This document shows, in pieces, positions 23,972-36,520 of a DNA stretch of 64,000 nucleotides. Both the position numbers and the translations under genes were made by a program. Source of the stretch: Sipunculus nudus (Eukaryota > Annelida > Sipuncula > Golfingiida > Sipunculidae); NCBI GenBank assembly GCA_026874595.1, contig CM049307.1:72954643-73018642 (forward strand). Direction: 5' to 3'. How positions within the stretch are numbered: position 1 is the first letter of the stretch; each line of letters begins with the position of its first letter. The notes beneath the pieces were generated by a model. The model was given only the letters and a program-made list of their open reading frames with translations. It did no database searches and was not told the origin of the DNA.

Positions 23972-24640
23972 ATGTCTTGGTCAAAATATAAATTATGCTG
24001 GTAAGTTGACGGCCATTTTGAAAAAGAAAACAGCAGACATTTTGAAAAATTACAACAATAATTGTTGTGTTAGTAAAAAAATACTTAAATAACTTATAAT
24101 TCCATGAACAAGACACCTTTAAGTAACCTTCCTATACTCTCTGGCGCTCATACTGGCAGTATTTGTTTCACATCGGATGCCATTCTGAAAAATGGGGGCC
24201 ATTCTGTTAAATGGCGGCCATTTTGTAAAATGGCGGCCATATAAATTAATTGATTTCTTTTTTATCTTAACAGTGTTCACGTCAAGTAATTTCATTTAAG
24301 TGTGATCAAAATATTCTGTAGAAAATTGAGACAAAGCCTGTGAAATCTGATAACTTAAGAAAAATATGCTGTCTGAGGCGGCCATATTGGAAAATGGCCG
24401 AAACCTAGGTGGCCAGAGGTTGATATTTATTTATACAGGTACAGAAAATATGCAAGCCAAATTTCATGCTTGTATCACCATTTTAACTATTTTCTGGCTA
24501 CCCCGCTCCACTATTACAGTAGTCACTGATTTTACACAACCAACCGCACCTACAAGATGCTGGACAATCGAGTAGCCAATCCAATGCAGGGGCGGCCTCA
24601 TGTGCTACAGCTGATCTATAGTTGAAGGCTTAATGACGCT
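23972..24640. repeat. Flanking DNA with ATGGCGGCCAT-type repeats
   Basis: The motif atggcggccattttg is repeated several times between 24,180 and 24,245, with relatives at 24,010 and 24,385. No coding exon is seen. Confidence 0.5.
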
Positions 24641-24659
24641 AATTAGTACGTACACAATC

Positions 24660-24920
24660 TTTTTAATTTTGTCACCTCACCTGCTCCAACGGTCCGTTGT
24701 TACTGCCGTTTCATTCGATGTTTTGTGTGCATGTGGTGCGCAGATTCATGTGTAATCTTCAAACGATCCGGTATGCGTTATACAATATGACAGTTTCAGA
24801 AGTGTGCTTGATTTTTAAAAGTGCATTTTGACTGATTCAATACCGTGTCATTAGACCTTACAGGTGAATGCAGTCCCAATGTCGATATACGAAACTTTCC
24901 TGCACGACACCACATGTGTT
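24660..24920 (+). promoter_or_regulatory. Candidate promoter of lectin gene 1
   Basis: This block is conserved with 29,435-29,700 upstream of lectin gene 2. Shared parts include ttcatgtgtaa, a TATA-like ttatacaatatgacag (24,778; ttatataaagtgacag in the other copy), gtgtgcttg, agtgcattttgactg and tcgatatacgaaact. Conservation round a TATA element between paralogs suggests promoter and 5' leader. Distance to the lectin ATG is about 1 kb, so an untranslated first exon is likely. Confidence 0.55.
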
Positions 24921-25881
24921 TAGAATGTGTTATTCTACCGTTTCCAGTTATATAGGGAAGCCTGTGCTAAGTGCATATGTAATTCTGTTGAAAAAAAACT
25001 AACAAAAAAAAACAAAGCTGTATAACTTTTTGTATTTAATCAAACTTATAATAATGAAAAAGATAGTGTTTGCATTTCATATGGGCTCTTCAAAATATCT
25101 TCGGTCCCTTGGGACACTCGAAAATTCTAACCGACTCCAAAGTTTCACTCGAGAGTCTCGGTCTCTAAAAAATAAGAAATGGCCCTGCTCATAAAATTAA
25201 TGACAAATGGTTAAGGGAGGGAGATTTGTTATACAAATGTATATATATTTAAATAATCCATCTGATTATGCTAAATTATGGAACAAAATGTACGTTTTTT
25301 ACGATATGAATGAGGACCATGTACACATTTTGCATGCTAAATTTAGGGTTAAGTAAAAAAGTCTTAAGAAGTAACTGAGTTGAATATTGGGCATGACTAT
25401 GGGTTTATATTAACGGCATTATAAACTATATTTAGACTTGTGAGTCAGGATGAAGTTAAGGGGTGGATCCGGGATTTAGGTTAAGGCGGGGTCCAGCCCA
25501 AGAGGCCTTATGACAAAACCTAAAAAAATTGGTCCCCTGATCCAGAGGGGTGGGGGGGGGGGGGGGTAAAGCCGCAAAACTGATCTGAATTCCTAAAAAA
25601 AAAATTTAATGGTGGCTGAAAGAGAGGCAGGAAAGAGATATTGAGCTGAATCAGTTCTGCTGGTTTCCCCGAGTGCCTGATACCTGTTTCATCCGGGTCT
25701 ATATCAACCTACAGAATCTGAATGCTGAGGTTATACCACATAAATATTTGTGTATTTGTTATTCTAAATTTAGAGATAAGATCAAGGTTTCTACGGGTCT
25801 TTTCCAAATATGGAAATATGTATCATGCAGTTGTGCATACCGAGTCACATATGGCACTGGTGATTTTAAACTGACGCAGTG

Positions 25882-27633
25882 ATGTACACATTCGCGTTTA
25901 CTGTAAACTTTTTCCTTGGCTTACACATTATGTCGCTTACAACAGAGGGTACTGAGGTGTCCTCCACTCAAGCACTTACAGCAGACGCACAGGGAGTGAA
26001 TATGACGTTCATGGTCCACACGCTGAATCAGATCGTGAATCAAAATGGCGGCTGTCCAGTTCAGACAGACGGACGGAATATACAGAGGGAAGTGAGGACG
26101 ATGATACGGGATGAGATGGAGAACTTGACAGTAGGTATGTACCAACGAATGACGGAGGTCTGTCACCAGATTATGTCTAATGTCAGCAAAATCAACGGTG
26201 AAGACGGACAGAATAAGGCCGCCGATGATATTGGGGAAACATTAAAGACTCTTGAAATCTTACAGAAGCAGGTCAGAGACCTAGATGCTAAACTGGTTCA
26301 GGCGCGGAGAGACAACCAACTTATCCTGGAAACGATCCAACGCCTTGAGAATAAATCAGGTAACATATGAAGCAAGAAAAAACGAGAGAGTGGTGTTGCT
26401 GTATAACAATGTAATTTTGTAGAAAAAGCTGAAAGGGCCAAAGTTGTAACTTTAATGTTATACAGACCTGGTAGTTTTTAGATAAATGATAGTTATGGTC
26501 GGAAACAGTGCTGGCCTTAAAATTGGAGTGCACAGTATTCAAAAGAAACGATGGGGCTGGCAATTGATATAGAGCATGTTCTGTAAGTTATTTTAAAGAA
26601 ATAGTCTCCTAGAGATGTATACAATCTCCACACCTGGTCGTTATAAGTCTGTAATGGATTGTTTGCTCTGTTTCTTCTGGGTACCATGACTCTCTAGTAT
26701 GTACATTTTTGTCCGCCTAAGTAATCTCATCCAGCTAGCCTATGTCAACGGTTCCAACAACGCAGAATGTCAAGCTAATGTCCGAATCTGTAAGCATTTG
26801 AAAACCAGAAACCTCATCTTTGGCAAATTATCATTTTCAGTGTCAACATCAAAAGAATACATTGCAGAGGTTTGGATTTTCCTTTATTTTTTTTCTGTAG
26901 ACACAGGGATTGGTCCGGGCGCCTTCTTCTACAGAAGACAACCACGCGGCTGCGGATCCCTCTATAATTTTGACATGGTTCCGCGAAACTGGGCCCAGGC
27001 CAGGAGTTTCTGTAGAAGCCAAGGAGGTGACCTGGTCAGCATTGAATCAGCTGGAGAGGACGCGTTCCTGAAAAGGATCGTGCTGAAAAACAATGAGAAT
27101 CCTTTACTGCAAAGTAAACAAATATTCACATTATTTTGACAATTTTTATATCAGAGTCTGGAAACAAGGCATATATGCCTATGTTGCTTGTTGATGAAAA
27201 CACATTTTTCGCTTAAAATTTTTATAAATACAAACACACAGAAACACGCAAATACTTTTGTGGCTTAGTCGTGTTATGAACATCAACGATTTCATAGTAC
27301 CAGTAAATTAATCGTTTTGTTTGCCGAAGGTTATGTCATCGAAATGTAATTTGACGTCCTGTTGCCTTCATCGAATATAATTTTTTTTTAAATCGTAAAG
27401 GACGCCCGGATTGGATTGGTTACTGGACATCGGGCTCAGATGAAGGCCACGAGGGACGCTGGGTATGGAAGGCAACTGGATCCTCCTTGAGGTACAAGAA
27501 CTGGCCACCAGGTCAGCCTGATAACCACTACAACGTAGAACATGTGTTGTCTATCCGGGCAATCTCTGGAAGATGGAACGACATGGATGACGCACGTCAA
27601 ATGTTTGCAATCTGCGAGAAGTTACTTAATTAG
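25882..27633 (+). CDS. Secreted C-type lectin, QPD type (gene 1, three exons)
   Basis: Exons 25,882-26,359, 26,901-27,113 and 27,401-27,633 join in frame (both introns phase 1, GT-AG) to give 307 aa. Residues 1-20 look like a signal peptide. A helical region with a coiled coil follows (about 115-157), likely for oligomerisation. The C-type lectin domain covers about 165-307. It has WIGYWTSGSD, the sugar-site motif QPDN, a Glu in VEH, and RWND, so calcium site 2 appears complete; QPD usually means galactose-type binding. Cysteines remain at ARSFC and FAICEK, but the pair normally placed before VLSI and after WND is absent. An AATAAA lies near 27,714. Likely a perlucin-like or immune lectin. 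Introns were inferred by hand. Confidence 0.88.
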
Positions 27634-27811
27634 TCAATGGCAAAGTTTAAGTCGCAGAAATATACATCCGGACCTTTTGTAAATGTTACTTTCCAGGATA
27701 TTGCAGCAAATCAAATAAAGAAAATATGATTTCAAACAATTATTTGATTTTGGTCAGGACTTTTATTTTGCAAAATAAATTCTAACCAGAGGGGTAGCGG
27801 GATGCTTAAGT

Positions 27812-28095
27812 CAACCAGCTCGGCTGCTGTATGTTCTGGTCGACTAGAAGGGCTGTTTAAGGTTTTGGTCGACTGAGAGGGCTGTTATAAGTTCTGGTTG
27901 ACCAAAAGGGCTGCTGTATTATCTGGTCGACCAGAAAGGCTCCTGTATGTTCTGGTCGTCCAGAAGTACTGCTGTATGTTTTGGTCGACCAGAAAGGCTG
28001 CTGTATGTTCTGGTCGACCTGAAGGGCTCCTGTATGTTCAAGACAATCAGCGGGAAAGCTGTATGTTCTGGTCGACCAGGAGGGCTGCTGTAGAT
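27812..28095. repeat. Minisatellite of about 32-bp units
   Basis: About nine units resemble gctgctgtatgttctggtcg followed by accagaaggg. The tggtcgacca centre is a perfect palindrome. It lies between the two lectin genes. The open frame through it is a repeat artefact. Confidence 0.8.
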
Positions 28096-28333
28096 AATAA
28101 TTAAGCTGGTTTCTATGTGAACTAGGGTGTATCCCTGGAACGTTGCATTAACAAGGTTTCAGGGACAGGGTTTCCCCAGAGTCTGGTATCTGATGTATTC
28201 GGGTCTATATCGCCCTCTGGAATCTGAAAGCAGAAAGAAGTCATGTTATATAAAAGCAGAAAACGGAAATCTTTCTGTTTCGTTACAAAGAGATGAGATC
28301 AGTGTTTTTCGTGGGTTTGTCGGTGAATAATAT

Positions 28334-28370
28334 CGCGATTTACCCTGTGAAAGAGCACTTATTTGCTGAA
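28334..28370 (+). pseudogene. Remnant of a lectin last exon
   Basis: The text tgtgaaagagcacttatttgctgaa matches the end of the last exon of lectin gene 2 (about 32,721-32,747) including its stop codon. Nothing upstream still reads as a lectin domain. It suggests a third, lost copy. Confidence 0.45.
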
Positions 28371-28379
28371 TATATTAAA

Positions 28380-29430
28380 ACAAGTGACCCAAGCGACCAG
28401 TCAAAACAAGACAGTATTTCAAACAATCAGGTGACAGGGAAATAGAGCATATTACTCACAAACTACTGTCAGGGTCGCGGGGATGAGAGTCAGGCTTTAG
28501 ATCTGGTAGAGACTGCCGTCCAAAGGGATTACCAAAGATCAAAGCGTGATGTTGTCACAGTCGGTGTCCAAGAATAACAGCGAAAATTGTATACTAGCAG
28601 AAACGTTCCTGTCGCCAATTTTATACTTTTTTATACTTTTTATATCTTTATTAATAATCTCTTGCGGGAACTAAAGTGCTATTTGCGGTGAGACCAGAAT
28701 AGGGGCTTCATTTAGAGGATGTCCCACACAGGCAGATGACATTGCACCGTTTGCACTCTTGCCTTTTGATCTCCAATAAATGATTGACATATGCGTCGCG
28801 TCTTCAAATAAGTAGAAATTTGAATTTAATACTACAAAGACCATTATTATTTCTTTTGATGAGAGTGAAAGCATGTATAATGTAAGAATTCCCCATCGTT
28901 TTTGGAAACTAAACAGTGAAGCAATAAAGCAAACCCGAAGTCATAAACACCTTTGCGTTTTTTTAAATACAAACATGTCCTCAATTAATCGGACTGTTGG
29001 GGATGCAGAAAAAGCAAGGGATAATTCATGGCATTAATCAGCAGGATCAGGTGTGCGGCCATATGGTTTAAATCCCCTGAGTGCCATTAAACTCTACAGG
29101 ACAATGGTCCTCCGGAGAGCTCTGTACGAGGCAGAGTTATTGTTGTCATTGAGCTTGCAAGAACACTGAACTCGAGAGCGAATGCATATAGGTTTTGCAT
29201 AAAAGATGCGCAGATGATGCACCCTCGAGTTCAGCCGCCCAGAGTTTGAATGACTTGTCCAGATTGGGAGCGTCTATTACCCGCGGATGAAACTTTTATT
29301 CTTTGGAAGGCTGTGTAACAATGATTTAACATTTCATAAATTTAGATGCGCGTAAGTTGTGGCAGTTTTTGTAAACTGTCAATATACGGGTTTGCAGCTT
29401 TTAACTCAGCTGGTGAGTGATTAGGCGATT
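28380..29430. other. Spacer between lectin genes
   Basis: No exon or repeat family can be supported in either strand. Confidence 0.4.
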
Positions 29431-29434
29431 TAAA

Positions 29435-29700
29435 TTTCGTCACTTCCCATGCTCAGACGGTCAGTGGTTATTGTCGTGTCATCCAGTGTTTGGTGTGTGG
29501 TGAGACCGTCTAAAATCGTTACGTTCATTCATGTGTAAACTGCAAAGGATCAGGTGCGCCTTATATAAAGTGACAGATTTAGGCGTGTGCTTGCTTTCTT
29601 ATAGTGCATTTTGACTGGTAAAAGGACCATATCATTAGACGTAATAGCTTCTTGATTACGTCGATATACGAAACTTCCAGCACGACACCACACTCGAGCA
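29435..29700 (+). promoter_or_regulatory. Candidate promoter of lectin gene 2
   Basis: This is a diverged copy of the block upstream of lectin gene 1, with a better TATA element (cttatataaagtgacag, about 29,560) and a shared gtgtgcttg start-site region. The copy shows that the tandem duplication included the promoter. Confidence 0.55.
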
Positions 29701-31558
29701 CTTTTTTATACATATTCTGCGGACAAGGAGGTACCTTTATCGATAATAGGCTATAGTGAGTAACAGACACAGTGTCATGGTGACGTAGGTTTCCTTGTAT
29801 TTGGCTGTAGTGACATCATTACATATTTTGTTCGTGACAAACTGCTGCTTAGTGACTGCGAAATGGGAACAATTCCAAATATCTCAATAAACAGCTGCGC
29901 AATAAGCATAATATTTTACATTAATATTAATAATGCAACTGCTATCTGATGAAGAGAATAAGGATTGAATTTGCCTTTGTGGAAATTTAAATTTAAGTTT
30001 GCATATGACTGCATAAACAATGCAATGACTGTAAACCAGTGTCTCAGGAATAGCTGCCGTTGTTGATTTTGTGACGTAAACAGGTGTAAGCCATAGATGG
30101 TGTCACCTATGCTGGACTATTGCTGAAATTCACGTTCACTCTTTTATTTCTTAATCCCCACTACCATGCTCAGTGTGGCACAGAGTGGACATTAGAACCT
30201 TGGCTGTCGTGTTACTTTTAATTCCTGAAATCATTCGAGGGAGCTTGGCTTGTCGCGGGCCCAAAACAAGCCCTCGTACCCCTTTAGTTCAACCACTCTT
30301 TAAATTTAACATTTCAGAATGGCAGAGACACAGTAGGACATTATGTAACGAAAAATGCGCTATAAAATGCATGTTTAATAGGAGTTAAAAGTGGAAAGAT
30401 ATATTTTTAGAATGCTCATATGATCAGCTTTCTAAAAGTATATTTCCAAAACTAAATATAAAACCACCGAAAGTTATATCTTGACATAGTGAGCCTAACT
30501 AATCAGTCAGTCAGAGTCTTACAAAACGATAGACATTGTCTTAATTAGATATTCACAAAGAAATCTCAAATCATTTCGAGTGGATTATATTGAACTTCAT
30601 GGAAGAATGGACAATTTGTATCAATCTACGTTATTAATCGATTTTACGTAAAGTCTTCTGTGGATTTCAGAAAATTAATTTGGATATAGATTGACTACAT
30701 TTTTAGGCGGGCCTCTGTATGATACAGGTGTTGGTGGAGCTGCGCGCTCTGTGAGTGCTTTCTAGGTCCTACATTATATCAAACCTTTTTTCATTGTAGG
30801 AATATTTTGTATTTTTTTTTTCTTTGCGTAACCGAAAATAAATAATACCTCCTTCTACTAAGAAGTAAGTTTGCACTATGGAAGTATCAAAACAAGGACT
30901 TCTATGCAAACATTTAAGCACTCTAAGCCAAAATTATCCGCATGCGCACAACTGACCTCATTTGTGGCTATGAACTACGTCCTCAAGGAGTCTGCCATCA
31001 TTTCTATAAACGTTGTGGAAAATAAAACGTAAAAGGACGCTTCAAACCTTTTGCAAACAGTGTCAAGTTATACCTCCATCAAGAGGCATTATGTTTCTAT
31101 CGCCGTTTGTTGTTAGTTGGTTGGTTCTCTATTAAATAGTTACTTTACTAATCCGATTTTGATGAATTTATGGAGATTTAGGGTGAAACCCAAGAAATCC
31201 GTTAAATTCGGAGGTAATCTGGATCACTATATTTTTTTTCTAAGGATCCTTTACCATTGTCATATCGGGCAGTATGTTTATCCAAGCCTAATGTGGTGGG
31301 CTTTGGATTCGAGGGAGGTCGTCATTCACCGATATTAGGGCCTGTCTTTGATATGGCGGGCAGAGCTGACATGTGATACAACCATAAAGTTGGTGAACCG
31401 TGACACCCATTTCTCTCGGATTATATCAAATATATCCTGCGCATGAGCCGTTAAATCAGGATCCTGCATGGTAATATTGCGGATCGGGTAACCCAGAATG
31501 TTGGAAAATTATAATCTGACTGCTTTCGAGTCTCGCTCCTCTTTCATTCATCCAGCAG
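29701..31558. other. Region where lectin gene 2 exon 1 is expected, none found
   Basis: No ATG-led signal peptide and coiled-coil exon like that of gene 1 could be found. A hydrophobic frame at 30,173-30,388 has no ATG. The exon may be diverged, deleted or displaced by inserted DNA. Confidence 0.4.
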
Positions 31559-32745
31559 AATCAGCTTGTAGCACGGGCGCCTTCTACAGAAACCATCCCC
31601 GAGACTGTGGCTCCTGTTACAGCTTTGACATGGTTCTGCACAGCTGGGCCGAGGCCAGGAGTTACTGCAGAAGCCAAAGAGGTGACCTGGTTAGCATTGA
31701 AACAGCTGGTGAGAACCGCTTCCTGAAGAGGCTCATACTGAACAACACGCAGCATTCTGCAATGGAAGGTACACATATGCAGTCCATCCAGTATACTCAG
31801 TTTCTGTTCCGGACAGATATATTCTAGTCAGATATTAATCCATATTATTAACTAGAAATCTGCATTCTAAGGAATGCAAGCCTCCGCCGGGGGGGGGGGC
31901 ATATTGTGGGACGCTTAACTTATTCGACCTATATTACCAGGTTCATTCGTACGTAATTCCTGAATCCGGATCATGTGTCGGATACACACCAAACTCTAAC
32001 TGATTCTTCTTTGGCCCATTTCCGAAATGCACTGAAAATGTCATGAGATTCCGTTCACTATAGTGTGAATTATGTTGTGAACAAACACTCAAACACACAC
32101 AAACACACACACACAAACACACACAAACACACACAAACACACACACAAACACACAAAAACACAAACACACACACACAAACAAACACACAAACAAACACAC
32201 ACACACAAACAAACACACAAACAAACACACACACAAACAAACACACACACACACACACAAACACACAAACAAACACACACACAAACACACACAACACACA
32301 CAAACACACACACGATTGGGATGAACACATACCCTCCTGGCGGAGGCAGTCATGCTTGAGTTATACGCCTTTAATATAGAAACTAGAATTTATTCGGTAA
32401 TTTGTGGTTCCGAATAATTGTATTTTATATTCTTTTGTACCTGTACAATGAGTGGTTAACATTGAGGCCCCCAGGGATATCTGTAAGTTATTTTTTTTAA
32501 TGTATTCAGGAAGACCGGGAACTAAAGGATACTGGACATCAGGCTCAGACGAAGGACGGGAGGGACGCTGGGTGTGGAAAGCAACAGGGGCTGCCATAAC
32601 GTTCCAGAACTGGCCACCTGGCCAGCCAGACAATCACCAGGGTAAAGAACATCTTCTGATGATATACGCGTTAGGCGGTCGCTGGAACGATGTCAGTGAC
32701 GGATACCGGTACTTCGCATTTTGTGAAAGAGCACTTGTTTGCTGA
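31559..32745 (+). CDS. C-type lectin domain exons (gene 2, partial)
   Basis: Two exons, 31,559-31,768 and 32,510-32,745, join in frame (phase 1) and encode about 148 residues closely related to gene 1. They contain RDCGSCYSFDMV, YCRSQRGDLVSIE, GYWTSGSDEG, the sugar-site QPDN, a Glu in KEH, RWND and a final FAFCERALVC. The acceptor before exon 2 is ccagcag. Like gene 1, this copy lacks the cysteine pair before LLMI and after WND. Unlike gene 1, it keeps two cysteines in the DCGSCY segment. No start exon was found, so this is either an incomplete model or a pseudogene, though the exons themselves are undamaged. The intron holds a dispersed repeat. Confidence 0.75.
31855..32352. mobile_element. 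Dispersed non-autonomous repeat with (ACACAA)n core
   Basis: It starts gaaatctgcattctaaggaatgc and gcctccgcc and ends ggcggaggc, so its ends are inverted. Its body (cctgaatccgga, cccatttccgaaatgc) recurs at 50,533-50,825 and in part at 55,863-56,020. The long run of ACAA/ACACAA (about 32,090-32,312) belongs to it; frames of Thr/His or Cys/Val repeats there are artefacts. Confidence 0.6.
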
Positions 32746-33075
32746 ATTATTGAGAGAAGTTAAATGGCCCCTACATGTACCGTGATGTTGCCGAGAGCTC
32801 TTGATCAGAGACTCTGATGTGAGAATTACTTTTTCCAGAAATGCTGAATATTATTCAATTCTAAATCTTGGTTTGCTTTTCTTTATATAACACACATACC
32901 CCCCCCCCCCCCCCCCCGGCCGAAACACACACACATATCCCAGCTGTAAAAATACATGCATGGTTCCCGGTGTTACCGCTAGTTGTCAGCACGGACTTAG
33001 CCAAAACGAGAAAATTGCGCTGTCATTGCACAACGGTGAGTGGTGAACAGACTACTGATAAACATACGTTGTCAT
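32746..33075. other. Lectin gene 2 downstream spacer
   Basis: It holds a poly-C run at about 32,899-32,917 followed by a short (AC)n. No gene is seen. Confidence 0.4.
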
Positions 33076-33077
33076 AC

Positions 33078-33205
33078 CGGGTGAGCCGTGGCTCAGTGCA
33101 ATTGGACTAAACTCCTCCATGTGAGTCAAAAGCATATGGCAACCACCTCAAGGGTTCGGGACCCATTCCCGTCCCAGGGGGCGCCACTGGGCTAACTCGA
33201 CACTC
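33078..33205 (+). repeat. tRNA-like SINE
   Basis: An A-box-like gagccgtggctcagtgcaat is followed about 55 bases later by a B-box-like agggttcgggaccca. Spacing fits a polymerase III promoter of tRNA origin. Confidence 0.5.
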
Positions 33206-34079
33206 ATCTTTTCTCATTACTTAATTTTAATGAATATATAAGAAATGGTCAGGATGAAATTTCATTTTGCGTAATTTTTAAAGACAAATTTCATTATATG
33301 CACTGATTTCGATTACTGTCGACATAATATTTGGAGATTGTAAGGAATCTTTGCAATCTTCACTACAGATGGCGCTACGTGTAAAAACAGGACGGATCAT
33401 GTGCTTGCTACAATTGTGTATGTCGTAATTCGTGAGATACTTAATAGTGGAGTCATTTTTTATCAAACCTGAAACAATAGTCCGTATAGTTTGCGTGTCA
33501 TAAGGTGAACTGGAGTCATACATTAAATAAATCGTCCGAGGCTGACCAGTTCACTGTTTTCCCCAAGACGACAGCACGGTCGTCAATTCATTTTGACTCC
33601 GTTTTGCTTAAGTACAAGGCACCGATGCAAGATCATGACATCATACGGAATGCACTGTTTGGAGAAAATGTTTGATAATTTGAATTATGAACATCATATA
33701 ATGGTGGGTGTCTTTTTTATTCCTACATAATGCAGGGCATTGTTGTAATGCAGGTTACGTGTATAATATGACTATAGGAAAAACATCGCAGAAAAAAAGT
33801 GACAATGATAGCATCTGTATATTTGAAATGAATTTGGTAATTATTCTCGCCTCAATATTTGCAGTGTATTTATTCACATAAAGATGCTATAAACTTGTAA
33901 GTGGATCTACTTCGTTTTGTTTTAAGTATTTATGTAGATATATAGGACTTGTAGAGACTTAGGCCTGCTTGTAGTGATTGCAAGATCCAAGTTTTTTTTC
34001 TCATACAAACAACCTGTGAGATACCAACCTCGATGATTAATATATGTTACGCTACAGCCATGAATAACCTCATGAGCAG

Positions 34080-34325
34080 CCATTGTATTTTTTCAAAGAT
34101 TTAGATCCATGGCCTGTTGGTGGCACTGTTTATTGAATGAGGATGAAGAAAACCATATGATAAGTATGATATATTCTGCTCGTATATTAAAACTTTGATA
34201 CAAAGGCTCCTGTATCTGTATCTGTACAACTAACATATTGATTGTCATAATTCTTGAACTGCATATTGATCTTTGACAGGTTCATCAGTTATTGAAGCCT
34301 GGTGGCACCACCTGTAGTAAATAGA
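34080..34325. repeat. Lone degenerate copy of the 335-bp unit
   Basis: It carries aaactttgatacaaaggctcc, catattgattgtcataattc and cctggtggcaccacctgt in the same order as the array at 3.85-6.07 kb. Confidence 0.5.
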
Positions 34326-34569
34326 TAATATGATTACAGCTATACTCTGTGTAGGTGATAAACTATGTAGGTATATGTATGGTAGGTTCACGAATAGGTA
34401 TGAAATATGGAAAATTTAACCTCACGAACATGGAGCCAACAGAGTCAAAGTACCTAAATAGTGAGTTACTAAACAAGTTACTCAGGAGTAGCAGTAGTAA
34501 GGTTTTTTTTTAATCACCACACCTTGCTCGGGAGACACGATTAGCTCCTACATGGAATATATATATATA

Positions 34570-35917
34570 CACAAAAAAAAAACAACCTCGTGCCGGTTAA
34601 ACAAAGTACTGAATACGACTACCACCATTCCGTCCGTACGCAGTGCCTGAGCATAATGCATTATAAGTTACAGGCAAACTGTGTAATCAAGCATTACGTG
34701 TTATGCCTGAATATTTCAGGCATTACACGAAATGAGTGATTCACTAAGGCATTACAAAAATGACTAAAATTTCTGGCATTACATGTGGTGATTTTTCCTT
34801 TAATCCATCAATTTATTCCACCATTTTGCTTTCGGATGCGAGGATTGTGCATGTAAAGCTGCTTCAGGCCGAGTCAATTACTACCACCCGGTTCTTTGAT
34901 CTCTGTGATGTAAAGCATAACGATTAGGTTTAGGCGAATTTTAAACTTTATCTGGCAGGCCTACGATTGTCCGGTATACCAACAAAAAGCAGGCTTTTCA
35001 AGGTTTGTCACAGCAGCCTGCATGTCATGCTGTAATTTGAGCATATAATGGTATAGTATAGATTATGAAAGATGAATACTTACTATGTGACTTTACTTTA
35101 TGTGATAAAGCTTTTTGAAGTGCTTACACTTTCAACTGTGGGTGACTTGCAATGCCTTTGTCAGAATCTACAGAATACATGTATACATCTCTGATAGGCG
35201 TCAGTAATTTATAGATAAATTCGAGTGCATTAAACATTGCCGCGGCAGCTAAACATAAGATAAACCAGGTAAAACGTGTAGATTAAATAAATTAGGTACC
35301 AGTGATTTAAAGCTGAATAAAGAGTATTAATTATACCAGCATTATATATAAAAAATAACTAAGTAAAGAGTGGTATATGTAATGCCCAGTTACATGGCTC
35401 GGTCATAACACGAAATGCCTAATATATTGTTGATACCTATGTTAATGCTGAATAACAACACACATTGTCGGGTGAAAATTAGTTGACTTGATTTTGTTTT
35501 GCTGCTTTTACAATGATTAATGCACTTAAACATAGTTTTAATGCAGGGACACCTATAAGAATCAAATATTAAGTACAAGCAATATATACGATTATTGTTA
35601 AGTCGATTTAGTCCACAAATAATTTTAAATGATCCTTTCTGTCATAAAACAAAATTTTTCTTTATCTATCTACATTATACCACTACATAATCCACTTTTC
35701 AAACGTTTTTCTTAAAAAGAAATGATCCATTTTAATCACATAACAGGTAAAAGTAAGGTAGTCACATAACAACCATTCTTAAATACATATCAATACCGTA
35801 ATGCCTGGAAATTTTATTAATATTTCATTAAATGCCTGAGTGAATCAGTCATTTCGTGTAATGACTGAAATTTTCAATGGCTGATTATACAATTAGCCTG
35901 TAAGGCACACACACAAA

Positions 35918-35968
<51 letters not shown>

Positions 35969-36031
35969 ATATTATATAAATATATATGGTCCACGTTGGA
36001 CATTTAAGCAAAGTACTCCAGTAACTTTTAC

Positions 36032-36097
<66 letters not shown>

Positions 36098-36446
36098 TGA
36101 GCATTCCCCCATGCATTGAGAAATATTCACCCCTGCTTTGATCAGATTCACCTTCTAGAAAAAAAGATCAGATGCTTATTGAGGTGAGGAGACATCTAGG
36201 CTGTGTGACCTGAGGAAATAGTCCATGAAAATATATCAACATCCACATCACGTTCTCACGTGTCGATGTACTGTCAAACATTGCAACAAAATAAAAACGC
36301 TGAGGATCTACGTCACGAACAGTTGGAGAATAAGTAGTAATAAACATGGTAAATATCTGATCAAACTCACTCGCAACTTAATTCATTAACTATTGGGAGC
36401 TGATTCAATACTTTGTTTAACCGGCACACACGAGGTGTTTTTTGTG
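34570..36446. mobile_element. Fold-back structure with nested inverted repeats
   Basis: The outer ends, about 45 bp, are inverted: ctcgtgccggttaaacaaag (34,588-34,607) and ctttgtttaaccggcacaca (36,411-36,430). An inner pair is also inverted: tttcaggcattacacgaaat (about 34,716) and atttcgtgtaatgactgaaa (about 35,850). The arms are not evenly spaced, so one element may be nested in another. Two AT microsatellites (35,919-35,962 and 36,036-36,092) lie inside. No transposase is seen. Confidence 0.65.
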
Positions 36447-36520
36447 GAGAGCACAGGGTCGTTGAACTTTTATGCGGGAAGTGCAGTTGAAAAACTAGGT
36501 CGGATTTGCCAATTTATCCG

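Noticed and set aside
27812-28095. CRISPR-like array
   Set aside because: Units are contiguous minisatellite copies without unique spacers, and the DNA is clearly from an animal.
30173-30388. Hydrophobic start resembling a signal peptide for lectin gene 2
   Set aside because: The frame begins with GTG, has a stop just upstream with no ATG, and does not splice in phase to the lectin exon.
30706-30765. Text gatacaggtgttggtggagc resembling the start of lectin exon 2
   Set aside because: The likeness is a few codons only and no lectin-domain sequence follows.
32065-32379. Thr/His and Cys/Val repeat frames on both strands
   Set aside because: They are translations of the ACAA-rich microsatellite.
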